In this document: one piece after another, positions 1-9,779 of the stretch
Layout of the letters: each line of letters begins with the position of its first letter
Numbering within the stretch: position 1 is the stretch's first letter
Assembly (NCBI GenBank): GCA_027452045.1
Contig: DAIDHH010000011.1
Coordinates: forward strand, 1-55,637
Source of the DNA: Gammaproteobacteria bacterium
Lineage (GTDB): Bacteria > Pseudomonadota > Gammaproteobacteria > Steroidobacterales > Steroidobacteraceae
DNA length: 55,637 nucleotides
Direction of reading: 5' to 3'
Notes under the pieces: generated by a model
Told to the model about the DNA's origin: nothing
The model's input: the letters and a program-made list of their open reading frames with translations, nothing else
The model's database searches: none
Position numbers and translations under genes: made by a program

Positions 1-2169
1 CTAGGGCAGGCGCAGCTCGAAGCAGCGGTGAATCCGCGGGTTGCGCTCGAAGTCCCGGGGAAGCGTGGCCGCGGAGACGTCACGGACCGCGTAGTGCTCG
101 TTGAGCGCCGGCTCGAGGCGGAAGCGCTGCGCATTGGTCGAGAAGATCAACACACCGCCGGGGGCGAGCAGCCCCATGCACCCCTCGATCAGCTGCCGGT
201 GATCCCGTTGCACATCGAGCACCGCCTCCATGCGCTTGGAATTGGAGAACGTCGGCGGATCGAGGAATATGAGGTCGTAGCGTTCGCGTGAGCCCGCGCG
301 CAGCCACTGCAGGCAGTCGGCCTGGATGAGCTGGTTCCGAGGGCCGGCGAATCCATTCAGTTCCAGGTTGCGTCCGGTCCAATCGAGGTAAGTCCTCGAC
401 AGATCGATCGAGGTGGTCTCGGCCGCACCACCCGATGCGGCGTAGACCGTCGCCGTGCCGGTGTAGGCGAACAGATTGAGAAAGCGCTTGCCATTCGCCT
501 CGCGCCGCAGCATCTGCCGGGTGAGGCGATGATCGAGAAACAGCCCGGTATCGAGGTAGTCCCCGAAGTTCACCGCGAAGCGCAGACCGCCTTCGCTCAC
601 GATGTGAAACTCGGCATGTCCGGCCAGCTTCTCATACTGCTCGCCGCGTCGGGTTCGGCGGCGCACGCGCACCTTGATCCGCTCCCTCGGCACGCCGGTC
701 ACACCCGCAAGGCTGGCGAGGACCTCGCCACGGCGCCGCCGCACCGCCTCGGCCTCGATCTCCCCGGGAGCGGCGTATTCCTGCACGTACAGCCAGTCTT
801 CCTGCGGCTGCACGGTGCGATACAAATCGATGGCGAAGGCGTACTCCGGCATGTCCGCGTCGTAGAGCCGGTAGCACGAAATGTCTTCCCGCTGCGCCCA
901 GCTCTTGAGCCGCTTCAGGTTCTTCGCGAGCCGGTTGGCAAACATGCGCGCGCCCGGGGTGTCGCTGAGCGAGACATCGGACTTCGCCAGGGTTCCGGGC
1001 CGTCGCAGGCTTGCGGGCTCCACGGTCATCCTGAGCAACCGGCACTCGATTGCCCCGTTCCATAGCGTGTGCGTGCGCGCCGCGCGGATTCCGAGCTCCA
1101 TGCCGAGTTGCGGCGCGCCGGTGAGCACCGATGCCTGCCATCCCTGGAACCTCTCGCGCAGCACCTCTCCGAGCTCCCGGTGCACGGCGCGCGCCGCCTC
1201 CAGGTCTTGCAGCCTGACGCCATACGGCGGGTTGGTGCACAACAGCCCCCGCTGGGCGTCGCCCGCCTCCTCCGGCGCCGCATCGGACAGGGGCCGCACT
1301 TCGAATCTCACCCACTGTGCCACGCCGGCGCGCTCGGCGTTGGCGCGCGCGTCGCGGATGGCCGCCGGATCCCGATCCTGTCCACGGATGATCACGGCCG
1401 GTGTGCCGCCGGCACGAGAGCGCGCCACCGCTGCCGCACGCACCTCGCTCCACAGCTCCTCATCGTGCCCTCTCCAGCCGAGAAACCCGAAATACCTGCG
1501 GTTGAGGCCCGGTGCGCAGTGGGCGGCCATCAGTGCCGCCTCGATCACCAATGTGCCCGAGCCACACAGAGGATCGAGGAACTGCGCACCCGAGGCCGCA
1601 AGCTGCGGCCAGCCGCTGCGCTCGAGCACGCCAGCGGCCACGTTCTCCTTCAGCGGCGCCTCGCCGGTGGCGCTGCGGTACCCTCGGCGATGCAGGCTTT
1701 CCCCCGACAGGTCGATGGACAGGGTGATCGACGCGTCATGCGCGTGGGCATGCACGCGCAGGCCGGGCCTATCCAGAACCACGTCGGGCCTCGAACCGGT
1801 CGCCTCTCGCAGTGCATCGACGATGGCGTCCTTCAGCTTGAGCGCCCCGAAGTGGCTGTGCGAGATGGTCGGATGGCGGCCGCTGAACTCGCACGCGAGT
1901 GTCGCTCCGGCCTTCAGCTGCGCCGACCAATGAACCGCGCGAGCGCCTCTGTAGAATGCCTCGGTGTCCGCGGCCTCGAAGCGCGAGATCTCGAGCAGCA
2001 CGCGATTGGCGAGCCGCGACTCGAGACAGGCCCGATACGCCGTTTCAAGAGTGCCGCCGAAGGATACCGCACCCGCGCGTTCGCGCACTTCCACGGCGCC
2101 GAGCGCCGCCAGCTCCCTGGCCAACAGATCGGTCAGGCCGCGGGGAGCGGTGGCCAAAAGACGCAACAT
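1..2169 (-). CDS. rlmL: Bifunctional 23S rRNA guanine methyltransferase RlmKL
   Basis: Two fused S-adenosylmethionine methyltransferases that in E. coli methylate G2445 (N2, RlmL half) and G2069 (N7, RlmK half) of 23S rRNA during large-subunit assembly. The 722-residue protein has an N-terminal THUMP region, a first Rossmann domain with the NPPYG motif near residue 313 and a second with DPPTF near residue 636, the order expected for the fused enzyme. The ATG at 2169 gives the normal start MLRLLATAPRGL; an upstream in-frame extension is Arg-rich and overlaps the preceding gene. The stop codon is the first three bases of the window, so the gene is complete. It begins 2 bases after the stop of the ClC gene, so the two are probably cotranscribed. 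The fused form is typical of gammaproteobacteria. Confidence 0.93.
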   Translation of the reverse strand: MLRLLATAPRGLTDLLARELAALGAVEVRERAGAVSFGGTLETAYRACLESRLANRVLLEISRFEAADTEAFYRGARAVHWSAQLKAGATLACEFSGRHPTISHSHFGALKLKDAIVDALREATGSRPDVVLDRPGLRVHAHAHDASITLSIDLSGESLHRRGYRSATGEAPLKENVAAGVLERSGWPQLAASGAQFLDPLCGSGTLVIEAALMAAHCAPGLNRRYFGFLGWRGHDEELWSEVRAAAVARSRAGGTPAVIIRGQDRDPAAIRDARANAERAGVAQWVRFEVRPLSDAAPEEAGDAQRGLLCTNPPYGVRLQDLEAARAVHRELGEVLRERFQGWQASVLTGAPQLGMELGIRAARTHTLWNGAIECRLLRMTVEPASLRRPGTLAKSDVSLSDTPGARMFANRLAKNLKRLKSWAQREDISCYRLYDADMPEYAFAIDLYRTVQPQEDWLYVQEYAAPGEIEAEAVRRRRGEVLASLAGVTGVPRERIKVRVRRRTRRGEQYEKLAGHAEFHIVSEGGLRFAVNFGDYLDTGLFLDHRLTRQMLRREANGKRFLNLFAYTGTATVYAASGGAAETTSIDLSRTYLDWTGRNLELNGFAGPRNQLIQADCLQWLRAGSRERYDLIFLDPPTFSNSKRMEAVLDVQRDHRQLIEGCMGLLAPGGVLIFSTNAQRFRLEPALNEHYAVRDVSAATLPRDFERNPRIHRCFELRLP

Positions 2170-2171
2170 GC

Positions 2172-3956
2172 TCACTTCGTAACCGTCAGACGGTCGCGGA
2201 TGGCGAGCAGCACGTCGTCGCGCGACACTTCGCCGAGCAGCGTGTGTCGCCATTGTCCAGGCGTGACGGGCAACGTCCTCACCTTCTCGCGCAGGAAGCC
2301 ATCAAGCGCCTCGGTCAGCGACATGTCCGGCGTCAATGTCTCGTTCACCGGCTGGGCGATCGCCCCCACCGGCACATCCCAGCCGATCTCGCCCTTCTGC
2401 AGCCGCTCGAGCAGCTCGCGCGGCCTGAACCAGGCGACGAGATCATCACCATCGGTCACATACACCCGGCGCAGAGTGCGTCTCGAGATGCGGTTGAACA
2501 CTTCCGACAACGGAGTATCGCGCGGCACCACCACCGCCACCGGCTTCACCAACGCCTCCACGGTGCGCAAACGCCAGTCATCGCCGTGCTCGGCCGCCAT
2601 GGCCTGATCCAGCGTGGCGCGATAAACCGACTTGCCGTGCTGGTAAACCTTGGCCGTGTAATGCGCGGTCACGCAGGCGAGCATCAGCGGCAGCACCACG
2701 TTGTAATCGAGCGTCATCTCGAAAATCATCAGGATGGATGTGAGTGGCGCCTGGGTGGTCGCCGCGAGAAATCCGCCCATGCCGATCACGCCGTAAGCGA
2801 CCGGCTGGGGAACGACGTGCGGCATCATCAGCTGCAGCAGACCGCCGAACAGCGTTCCCACGGCCGCGCCGATGAATAGCGAGGGCGTCAGCACACCGCC
2901 CACGCCCCCCGAGCCGACGGTGGAGGCGGTCGCCAGCACCTTGGCCAACAGGATGGCGAGCAGCGTCCAGCCGAAGACCTGTCCGAGCAGGATGTGGCTC
3001 ACCACGCTGTACCCGTTGCCCCAGACCTCGGGGACCAGCAGCGATATGATGCCGACCCCCGCGCCGCCGAGCGCCAGCTGCCAGTAAAGCGGCAGATTCA
3101 TGCGCACGAACTTCGACTTCGCGTAGTCGAGCAGCGCGAGGAACGGCGGCGCGAGATGTCCGAGCAGGACACCGAGCATGATGTAGAAGATCAGCTCCCA
3201 GTTCGTGACCACGACCACGTGGGGCACGTCGAACACGTTTCCGAAGTGCACCACCCGGTGCAAGGTCGCGTTGGAGATGACCGAGGCGATCACGAGCGGA
3301 CCGAAGCTCTCCATCGACATCGAGCCGAGCACGATTTCCGACGCGAACAACGCGCCCGAGATGGGCGCGTTGTAGGCCGCCGCGATGCCCGCGGCCACGC
3401 CGCAGGCCACCATGAGCCGCAGGCGCGGAACCGGCGCGCGTGCGAGCAGGCCGATCCGCGAGCCGAGCATGGCGGAAAGCTGCACCATCGAGCCTTCGCG
3501 TCCGATCGAGCCCCCCGAGGAGATGGTGAGCATCGAGCCCACGCTTTTCAGGATCGAGCCGCGGAAGCCGATCCGGCCGTCGCCGACCTTCACCGCCTCG
3601 ATGTAATCGATGGCCTTGGAGGAGACGAGTCGGCGCTTGACGAACAGCAGCACCGCTCCGGCGAGCAGCCCGCCGATGGCGGGCATGAGGGCCCGGTGCC
3701 ACCAGGGGAGCCTCAGCGCCACATCCACCAGTCCCGAGCCGTGCTCGGAGTAGGGCCAGTAGCCGCTGAACAGGCGCACGCAAAGCCGGATGCCGAGGCG
3801 GAACAGCACACTGGCGAAGGCGCCGGCGATGCCGACCAGCGTGGCCCAGAACACGACGCTGACCAGATCGTCGTGCCCGAACAGGATCAGGCGCAGCCGC
3901 ATCAGCCACGACAGCGGCGTGCGCGAGAATTTTCGGGCCTGGGATTTGGTCAGCAT
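2172..3956 (-). CDS. ClC-family chloride channel/transporter with CBS domains
   Basis: Inner-membrane anion transporter of 594 residues: a ClC core of about 430 residues followed by a pair of CBS domains. Visible signatures are GREGS, containing the external gating glutamate, the NAPISGALFASE segment, and GSGGVGGVLTPSLFIGA near the centre of the pore. Aligned by eye with the E. coli exchanger, the gating Glu is kept, but the position of the internal proton-transfer Glu203 reads Ile (LFASEI). This would fit a channel-like or uncoupled mode, but that is inference. The ATG at 3956 (MLTKSQ) is preferred over a longer open frame whose first 46 residues look non-coding. It is followed almost directly by rlmKL. 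Confidence 0.88.
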   Translation of the reverse strand: MLTKSQARKFSRTPLSWLMRLRLILFGHDDLVSVVFWATLVGIAGAFASVLFRLGIRLCVRLFSGYWPYSEHGSGLVDVALRLPWWHRALMPAIGGLLAGAVLLFVKRRLVSSKAIDYIEAVKVGDGRIGFRGSILKSVGSMLTISSGGSIGREGSMVQLSAMLGSRIGLLARAPVPRLRLMVACGVAAGIAAAYNAPISGALFASEIVLGSMSMESFGPLVIASVISNATLHRVVHFGNVFDVPHVVVVTNWELIFYIMLGVLLGHLAPPFLALLDYAKSKFVRMNLPLYWQLALGGAGVGIISLLVPEVWGNGYSVVSHILLGQVFGWTLLAILLAKVLATASTVGSGGVGGVLTPSLFIGAAVGTLFGGLLQLMMPHVVPQPVAYGVIGMGGFLAATTQAPLTSILMIFEMTLDYNVVLPLMLACVTAHYTAKVYQHGKSVYRATLDQAMAAEHGDDWRLRTVEALVKPVAVVVPRDTPLSEVFNRISRRTLRRVYVTDGDDLVAWFRPRELLERLQKGEIGWDVPVGAIAQPVNETLTPDMSLTEALDGFLREKVRTLPVTPGQWRHTLLGEVSRDDVLLAIRDRLTVTK

Positions 3957-4087
3957 CGGCACCCCGATCCGGGGACTTGACCCTGGGCGCGGGATTATGC
4001 CGAAAGTCCGCCCCGGAAGCGCCCCGAATGTACGGCCGGTCCCCAAATCGGCCCGCCGGGGCGCGCGCGGGCCGCCGAGAGGCTCGC

Positions 4088-4116
4088 TAGACAAATTCCA
4101 GAAAGTTTCCTAGCCT
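4088..4116 (+). promoter_or_regulatory. Candidate sigma70 promoter of sodB
   Basis: TAGACA at 4088-4093, a 17-base spacer and TAGCCT at 4111-4116, about 50 bases before the sodB start. The spacing is ideal but both hexamers are imperfect, so this is a weak prediction. Confidence 0.35.
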
Positions 4117-4167
4117 TCGGCACACGCCCAGCAAGAGCTGATCCCCCGTCACAGTAGGAGAGCCCCC

Positions 4168-4776
4168 GTGACCTTTTCACTTCCCTCGCTTCCCTTTGCA
4201 CCCGGCGCGCTCGCCGCCCGCGGCATGTGCCAGGAAACCCTGGAGCTTCATCACGGCAAGCATCATCAGGCGTACGTCACCGCGCTGAACGGGCTCGTCG
4301 AGAAGAACGACGCCCTCAAAGGCAAGAGCCTGGAGGAGATCATCCGCCTCGCCTACGAGCGCAGCGATCTTGCGGCCGTATTCAACAACGCCGGCCAGCA
4401 TTGGAACCACAGCCTGTTCTGGAATTCCCTGTCGCCGAACGGCGGCGGCATTCCCGGCAGCCTCGAAAAGAAGCTCTCCTCGGACTTCGGCGGCGTCGAC
4501 AAATTCAAGGAGCAGTTCAAGGCCGCGGCCCTCGGGCAGTTCGGCTCGGGCTGGGCCTGGCTGGTGCTCGGCACCGACGGACGGCTGAAGATCACCAAGA
4601 CCGGCAATGCCGGAACGCCGGTGGCGAGCGGCGAGGGCAAGGCGCTGTTGGTCCTCGACGTGTGGGAGCACGCCTACTACGTGGACTTCCGCAACCGCCG
4701 CGCAGATTTCGCGGACAACTTCCTCGCCAAGCTGGCGAATTTCGAGTTCGCTGCGGCCCAGCTCGCCGCGGCCTGA
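4168..4776 (+). CDS. sodB: Superoxide dismutase, iron type
   Basis: Converts superoxide to oxygen and hydrogen peroxide in the cytoplasm. The 202-residue protein has the normal Fe/Mn SOD length. The four metal ligands are visible as H28, H81 (WNHSLFW), D164 and H168 (DVWEHAYY). Q77 lies in the AGQHWNH motif, at the position where iron enzymes carry the second-sphere glutamine, and the C terminus resembles FeSOD, so iron is the likely metal. The start is a GTG at 4168 preceded by TAGGAG at 4155-4160. No signal peptide is present. It is divergent from the ClC gene and convergent with the downstream esterase, so it is probably transcribed alone. Confidence 0.93.
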   Translation: MTFSLPSLPFAPGALAARGMCQETLELHHGKHHQAYVTALNGLVEKNDALKGKSLEEIIRLAYERSDLAAVFNNAGQHWNHSLFWNSLSPNGGGIPGSLEKKLSSDFGGVDKFKEQFKAAALGQFGSGWAWLVLGTDGRLKITKTGNAGTPVASGEGKALLVLDVWEHAYYVDFRNRRADFADNFLAKLANFEFAAAQLAAA

Positions 4777-4863
4777 AGGCAGCCCCTCCCGCGAGTGTCC
4801 CGGACCGGCGCCGCACGGGCGGTCGCCGGTTCCGCGGCCCCGCGGCCAGGCCCCGGGGCGCGC

Positions 4864-6447
4864 TCAGCGCCTGCGCCCGATACGATCGGCGGCCTCGGCC
4901 AGATCGAGCCGCTTGCGCCAGGGATCACGCTCGGCCACCGGGCCGTGCCCGGTGAAATTCAACAACCGGTCGGTGTCGGCCTCATAGCGCGGCCAAGCGG
5001 GCTCGCCCGCCGGATCCGGCCGGCCCGTCTTGGCAAATGCCACCCAATACGAGTGCATGATGCGGGCCATGGCCTGGTCGGCGCGCGACGTGCGCCGGCC
5101 GTAATGCGCCCTGACGGTGTCGAATACGTAGGGAATCTCCGTCGCGTGCGGCGCGCCCGACCACGACTTTCGCATCGAGGTGGCGACGTACGAGAACCGA
5201 TACTCGTAGACCCTCTGTCCGCGGCTCGAAAAAGTCCGCGCGATCGCTCGCGCCGGCTCGATCATCCATTCATCCCGGCCGACTCGCGCCGACACCTGCT
5301 GCAGGGTTCGCGTGCCGGCCGGATCGTACAGGGCACGCGCCGCCGCCGCCTGTGGCCCGAAGGAGGCGAACAGCGCCCGTAACGACTTCTGCGGCATGGA
5401 ACCGAGATCCGCACTGTTGGTGCCGATCATCACCGGCACGCGTGCGCCTTTGCCCTCGGCAAGGACATCGACCGGCACGCCGAAATACAGCCTGTCATCG
5501 ACGATCGGACCGTGAACGTACGTCCGATCGTCCAGCTCGGTCGCCATGTTGAGGCCATCGACCAGGCGCGCGGCGGGCAGGGCTCGCAACCGCTCGAGCG
5601 CCCCGGGCCCCTGCCCCGTAATACCCAGGTGCCGCGCCAGGCGTACCCCGATCGACTCGGCCGACGCCGGTCCCGTGGACAGTGGATGCATCGGCATGTC
5701 GGGGATGTTGCCCCCGAGGCCCCAGGCGGACTCCAGGATGGCCTTCTGGAAGAGCCCGCGGGCGACGGGGGTCGCAAGCAGCGCCGCGACCGACGTGCCG
5801 CCGGCGGACTCGCCGAAGATCGTGACGTTGTGCGGATCGCCGCCGAAGGCGCCGATGTAGCGCCGCACCCATTGCAACGCGGCAATCTGGTCCATGAAGG
5901 CGTAGTTACCCACCTCGCCGGAGCCCATGAGCGCGGGGAAGGCAAAGAAGCCGAAATTGCCCAGCCGGTAGTTGAAACTCACCAACACCACGCCGTCGCG
6001 GGCGAACCGGCTGCCGTCGTACACAGCTGGTGATGTCCCGCCATCGACGAAACCGCCGCCGTAAATCCAGACCATCACCGGGAGCCTGCGCCGCGAAGCG
6101 TTCTGGGGACGCCAGACATTGACGAACAGGCAGCTCTCGGCCGGCACGGTCCGCAGCGGCGCCATGTCCCCCGGTGTCGGCAGCTGCATGCAATCGGGGC
6201 CGAAGTGCAGCGCCGGCCGCACGCCTTGCCAGGGACGCACGGGTTGCGGCGGCGCCCATCTGAGATGGCCGACGGGGGGCGCCGCGAATGGGATTCCCTT
6301 GAAGGCGATGACGCCATGGACCCGGGCGCCGCGAACCCACCCGCCCGTCACCCTGATCCGAAGCGGCATGTGGGCCGCGCCCGCGGCGCTCGCCAGGCCG
6401 AGGGCGAGAACGGCCAACGCGGCGTGGATCCGTCGCTTGCCTGCCAT
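4864..6447 (-). CDS. Secreted type-B carboxylesterase
   Basis: Alpha/beta-hydrolase of the carboxylesterase/lipase type-B family (PF00135), 527 residues, hydrolysing an unidentified ester. It starts with a signal peptide (MAGKRRIH then a hydrophobic stretch ending near ASAAGA). The family's N-terminal signature FKGIPFAAPPVG, the oxyanion loop IYGGGF and the nucleophile elbow FGESAGG are all present. The catalytic His is probably the one in GAPHATEIPY. The ATG at 6447 has AGGAGAAAGG about 10 bases upstream, which decides against a start 17 codons earlier. About 240 bases without a gene separate it from the RND pump gene. Confidence 0.88.
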   Translation of the reverse strand: MAGKRRIHAALAVLALGLASAAGAAHMPLRIRVTGGWVRGARVHGVIAFKGIPFAAPPVGHLRWAPPQPVRPWQGVRPALHFGPDCMQLPTPGDMAPLRTVPAESCLFVNVWRPQNASRRRLPVMVWIYGGGFVDGGTSPAVYDGSRFARDGVVLVSFNYRLGNFGFFAFPALMGSGEVGNYAFMDQIAALQWVRRYIGAFGGDPHNVTIFGESAGGTSVAALLATPVARGLFQKAILESAWGLGGNIPDMPMHPLSTGPASAESIGVRLARHLGITGQGPGALERLRALPAARLVDGLNMATELDDRTYVHGPIVDDRLYFGVPVDVLAEGKGARVPVMIGTNSADLGSMPQKSLRALFASFGPQAAAARALYDPAGTRTLQQVSARVGRDEWMIEPARAIARTFSSRGQRVYEYRFSYVATSMRKSWSGAPHATEIPYVFDTVRAHYGRRTSRADQAMARIMHSYWVAFAKTGRPDPAGEPAWPRYEADTDRLLNFTGHGPVAERDPWRKRLDLAEAADRIGRRR

Positions 6448-6691
6448 GTACCTTTCTCCTGATTTTCCGGCCGGTGCGGCCGCTCGAGGTCTCAGCATGC
6501 GGCAAAGCCGCGGCCGGCAAAGAACTCGGTCATCGTGCGCACGCCCGCAGGTTCGTTCCGGTCGAGCCCCCGCAGACGCTCATGCGATCGACCACATCGG
6601 GGATGAACGAGGGTTCGACTCGCATCGGAATGAGGTGCGTGTCGGCATTCGCCTAACTTAGCACTTCACGGCGCCGCCGGACAGTTGACGC

Positions 6692-9600
6692 TCATTCGGA
6701 TGCGGGCAGGGCCGAAGCCGCCGCGAGCGCCTCGGCCTTCTGCCGGTCGCGCTCGTGATCCTGCGCGAGCACCAGATACACCGCCGGGACGATGAACAGC
6801 GTGAACAGCGTGCCGATCGACAGTCCGGTGAAGATCACGATACCCATGGCCTTGCGTCCAGCGGCCCCCGCGCCGCTGGCGAGCACGAGCGGCAACACAC
6901 CCACCACCATCGCGGCGGTGGTCATGAGGATCGGGCGCAGCCGCACCTCGGCGGCCTCCTCGATCGCCTCGAGCTTGCTCTTGCCCGCACGCTGCAGGTC
7001 ATTGGCGAACTGCACCATGAGGATGCCGTGCTTGCTGATCAGGCCGAGCAGCGTCACCAGACCCACCTGGGTGTAGATGTTGAGCGACTGGGACGGCAGC
7101 ACGTTGATGAACAGCAGCGCGCCAAAGAGTGCCGCCGGCACCGACACCAGGATCACGATCGGATCGCGGAAGCTCTCGAAGAGCGCCGCGAGCGCGAGGA
7201 AGACGATGACCAGCGCGAATCCGAAAGTCATGAGGAAGCTGTTGGAGCCCTGCATGAACTGCCGCGACTCGCCCGCGTACTCGGCCTTGTAGCCGCTCGG
7301 GGCGATCTGCTTCAGAGTCTTCTGCAGGAAGGCGAGCGCCTGCCCCTGGGGGACCGCCGGCGCGCCCATGATCGTTGCGGAATTCAGCCGCTGGAAGTGA
7401 TTGATCGACTCGGGCACGACCTCGGACTTCAGGTGCGCCACCGTCCGGAGCTCCACCAGCTTCCCCGATGCGGTGCGCAGGTGGTAATCGAGCACCTGGC
7501 TCGGATTGAGGCGGAATCGCTGCAGAACCTGCGGCATCACACGGTAGGAGCGGCCGCCGAGCTCGAAGTAATTGACGTAGCCGCCGCCGAGCGCCGCGCC
7601 GAGCGTCGAGGCCACGTCCTGCTGCGTGAGGCCGAGATCGGCGACTTTGTCCGGGTTGACCACCAGCTCATCCTGCGGCTGATCGATCTTCAGATCATCG
7701 TCCACGAAGAAGAACAGGCCGCTTGCCTTGGCTCGATCGAGCACCTTCGTCGCGACCGCATTCAGGTTCGCGATCGGCTCCGCCGTGGTGATCACGAACT
7801 GCACCGGCATGCCCTGCGCCCCGGGGAGCGAGGGGAACTGGAACGCCGCCACACGCGCCCCGGCGATGTGGTTCCAGCGCTTCTGCAGCACCTGCTGCAG
7901 CTGCGTCGCGGTCCGGGTGCGCTGATCCCAGGGCTTGAGCAGGATGCCGCCGAAACCCTGGTTGACCGTCGGGTTGCCGATCAGCTGGAAGGCCTGGCGG
8001 TACTCCGGCAGCGTGCGCGCCGCCTGATAGACCTGCTCGGTGTAGGTTTCCATCTGTCTGAGCGTCGCATCGGCGGGACCGATAAGCTGGTAGAGCACCA
8101 CCCCCTGGTCTTCCTGGGGCGCGAGCTCGGTCTTGGAGGTCACGAAGAGATAGAACACCCCGCCGAGCAGCAGCGCCCCGAGCACGATCAGCACCGGCCA
8201 GGTCGAGAGCCAGTTGGACAGGACGCGGTGATAGCCCCGGCGCAGCGCGCCGAACCAGCGATCGAGCAGATGGGCGAAGCGGCCCTCCTCCTGCTCGGAT
8301 CGGAAGATGCGCGAGCACATCATCGGCGAGAGCGTGAGTGCGATGATGGCCGAGGCGGTGACCGCCCCCACCAGGGTGAAGGCGAACTGGGTGAACAGCG
8401 TTCCCGTGAGTCCGCCCTGAAAGGCGATCGGCACGTATGCCGCCACCAGCACGGCGGTCATCGCGATGATGGGGCCGCCGAGCTCGCGAGCTCCCTGGAT
8501 CGCCGACTCGAACGGCGTACTGCCCTGTTTCATGTGGCGATCGATGTTCTCCACCACGATGATGGCATCATCGACCACCAGCCCGATCGCGAGCACCAGC
8601 GCGAGCAGCGTCAGCAGGTTGATCGAGTAGCCGAGAGCCAGCATGACGATGAACGCGCCCACGATCGACAGGGGCATGGCGAGCGCCGGCACGGCGACCG
8701 CGCGCGCGCTGCCGAGGAACAGGTAGATCACCACCGTGACGATGAGCAACGCCTCGACCAGCGTGCTCACCACATCGACGATCGAGGAATGCACGAAGCT
8801 GGTGGCGTCGAACACCACCTTCTGGGTGATGCCGGTCGGCAGCTGCCGCGCAATGACCGGCATTTCCGCCCTCACCCGCTGGGCCACGTCGAGAATATTG
8901 GCGCTCGGGGCGGCCTTGATGCCGATGAACACGCCCGGCCGGCCGCTGAAGCGCACGCTGAAGTCGTAATTTTCCGCGCCCAGCACCACCGTGGCCACAT
9001 CTCTCAGGCGCACGATCGCGCCGTTCTGATCGCGGATCACGAGGTTGCGGAACGCCTGAAGAGTGCGCGGATCGGTGCTCGCCCGCAGCTTGATGCTGAC
9101 CATCTGCCCTTTGGTCTGGCCGGCGGCTGACAGGTAGTTGTTGGCCGCGAGCGCCTGGTAGACGTCGGCCGCCGTGACACCGTGGGCCGCCATGCGGTTC
9201 GGATCGAGCCAGGCGCGCAGAGCGAACGTGCGTCCACCGAGGATTTCGGCGTTTTGAACGCCCGGCAGCGCATTCAGCTGCGGCTGCACCACGCGCAGCA
9301 GGAAGTCGGTCAGCGCGTTCGGCTGCAGCACCTTGCTGAAATAGCCGAGATACATCGTGTCGGTGGTCTGGTTCTTGGCCAGCTGGATGACCGGCAGCTG
9401 CGACTGCGCCGGCAGCTGGTTGCGCACGGCGTTGACCTGGGCGCTGATCTCGGTCAGCGCCTTGTTGGGATCGTAATTGAGGCGCAGCGTCGCCGTGATC
9501 ACCGACTCGCCGGCCATCGACTCGGAGGAGAGATAGTCGATGCCCTGCGCCTGGGCGATGGCCGTCTCGAGCGGCTGGGTGATGAAGCCGGCCACGGTGT

Positions 9601-9769
9601 TCGCATCGGCACCGTAGTAGTACGTGCTCACCGTGATCACCGCGCTCTGGGTCTTCGGGTACTGGGTGACCGGCAGCTGGAAGATGGCGCGCAGGCCGAG
9701 CACCAGGATGAGCAGGCTCACGACGGCCGCGAGAACCGGCCGCCGGATGAAGATGTCGGTGAATCTCAC
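6692..9769 (-). CDS. RND multidrug efflux pump, inner-membrane subunit
   Basis: Proton-driven exporter of the HAE-1 (AcrB/MexB-like) family, 1025 residues. It has the N-terminal membrane helix IFIRRPVLAAVVSLL, a second helix bundle with GLVVDDAIIVVENI containing the paired aspartates of the proton relay, and duplicated porter loops. It starts with GTG 10 bases after the stop of the adaptor gene, so adaptor and pump form an operon. No outer-membrane channel gene lies beside them; the channel of the emr operon near 20.1-21.6 kb or one elsewhere could serve. Substrates cannot be read from the sequence. Confidence 0.92.
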   Translation of the reverse strand: MRFTDIFIRRPVLAAVVSLLILVLGLRAIFQLPVTQYPKTQSAVITVSTYYYGADANTVAGFITQPLETAIAQAQGIDYLSSESMAGESVITATLRLNYDPNKALTEISAQVNAVRNQLPAQSQLPVIQLAKNQTTDTMYLGYFSKVLQPNALTDFLLRVVQPQLNALPGVQNAEILGGRTFALRAWLDPNRMAAHGVTAADVYQALAANNYLSAAGQTKGQMVSIKLRASTDPRTLQAFRNLVIRDQNGAIVRLRDVATVVLGAENYDFSVRFSGRPGVFIGIKAAPSANILDVAQRVRAEMPVIARQLPTGITQKVVFDATSFVHSSIVDVVSTLVEALLIVTVVIYLFLGSARAVAVPALAMPLSIVGAFIVMLALGYSINLLTLLALVLAIGLVVDDAIIVVENIDRHMKQGSTPFESAIQGARELGGPIIAMTAVLVAAYVPIAFQGGLTGTLFTQFAFTLVGAVTASAIIALTLSPMMCSRIFRSEQEEGRFAHLLDRWFGALRRGYHRVLSNWLSTWPVLIVLGALLLGGVFYLFVTSKTELAPQEDQGVVLYQLIGPADATLRQMETYTEQVYQAARTLPEYRQAFQLIGNPTVNQGFGGILLKPWDQRTRTATQLQQVLQKRWNHIAGARVAAFQFPSLPGAQGMPVQFVITTAEPIANLNAVATKVLDRAKASGLFFFVDDDLKIDQPQDELVVNPDKVADLGLTQQDVASTLGAALGGGYVNYFELGGRSYRVMPQVLQRFRLNPSQVLDYHLRTASGKLVELRTVAHLKSEVVPESINHFQRLNSATIMGAPAVPQGQALAFLQKTLKQIAPSGYKAEYAGESRQFMQGSNSFLMTFGFALVIVFLALAALFESFRDPIVILVSVPAALFGALLFINVLPSQSLNIYTQVGLVTLLGLISKHGILMVQFANDLQRAGKSKLEAIEEAAEVRLRPILMTTAAMVVGVLPLVLASGAGAAGRKAMGIVIFTGLSIGTLFTLFIVPAVYLVLAQDHERDRQKAEALAAASALPASE

Positions 9770-9779
9770 GCTCGCCGCC

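Noticed and set aside
1069-2607. Long + strand open frame over rlmKL
   Set aside because: It is antisense to rlmKL and the ClC gene, is Arg/His-rich and resembles no protein. High GC DNA gives such shadows.
6755-9130. Very long + strand open frame (791 codons) over the RND pump gene
   Set aside because: Antisense shadow of a strong RND gene; composition dominated by Arg, His and Asp.
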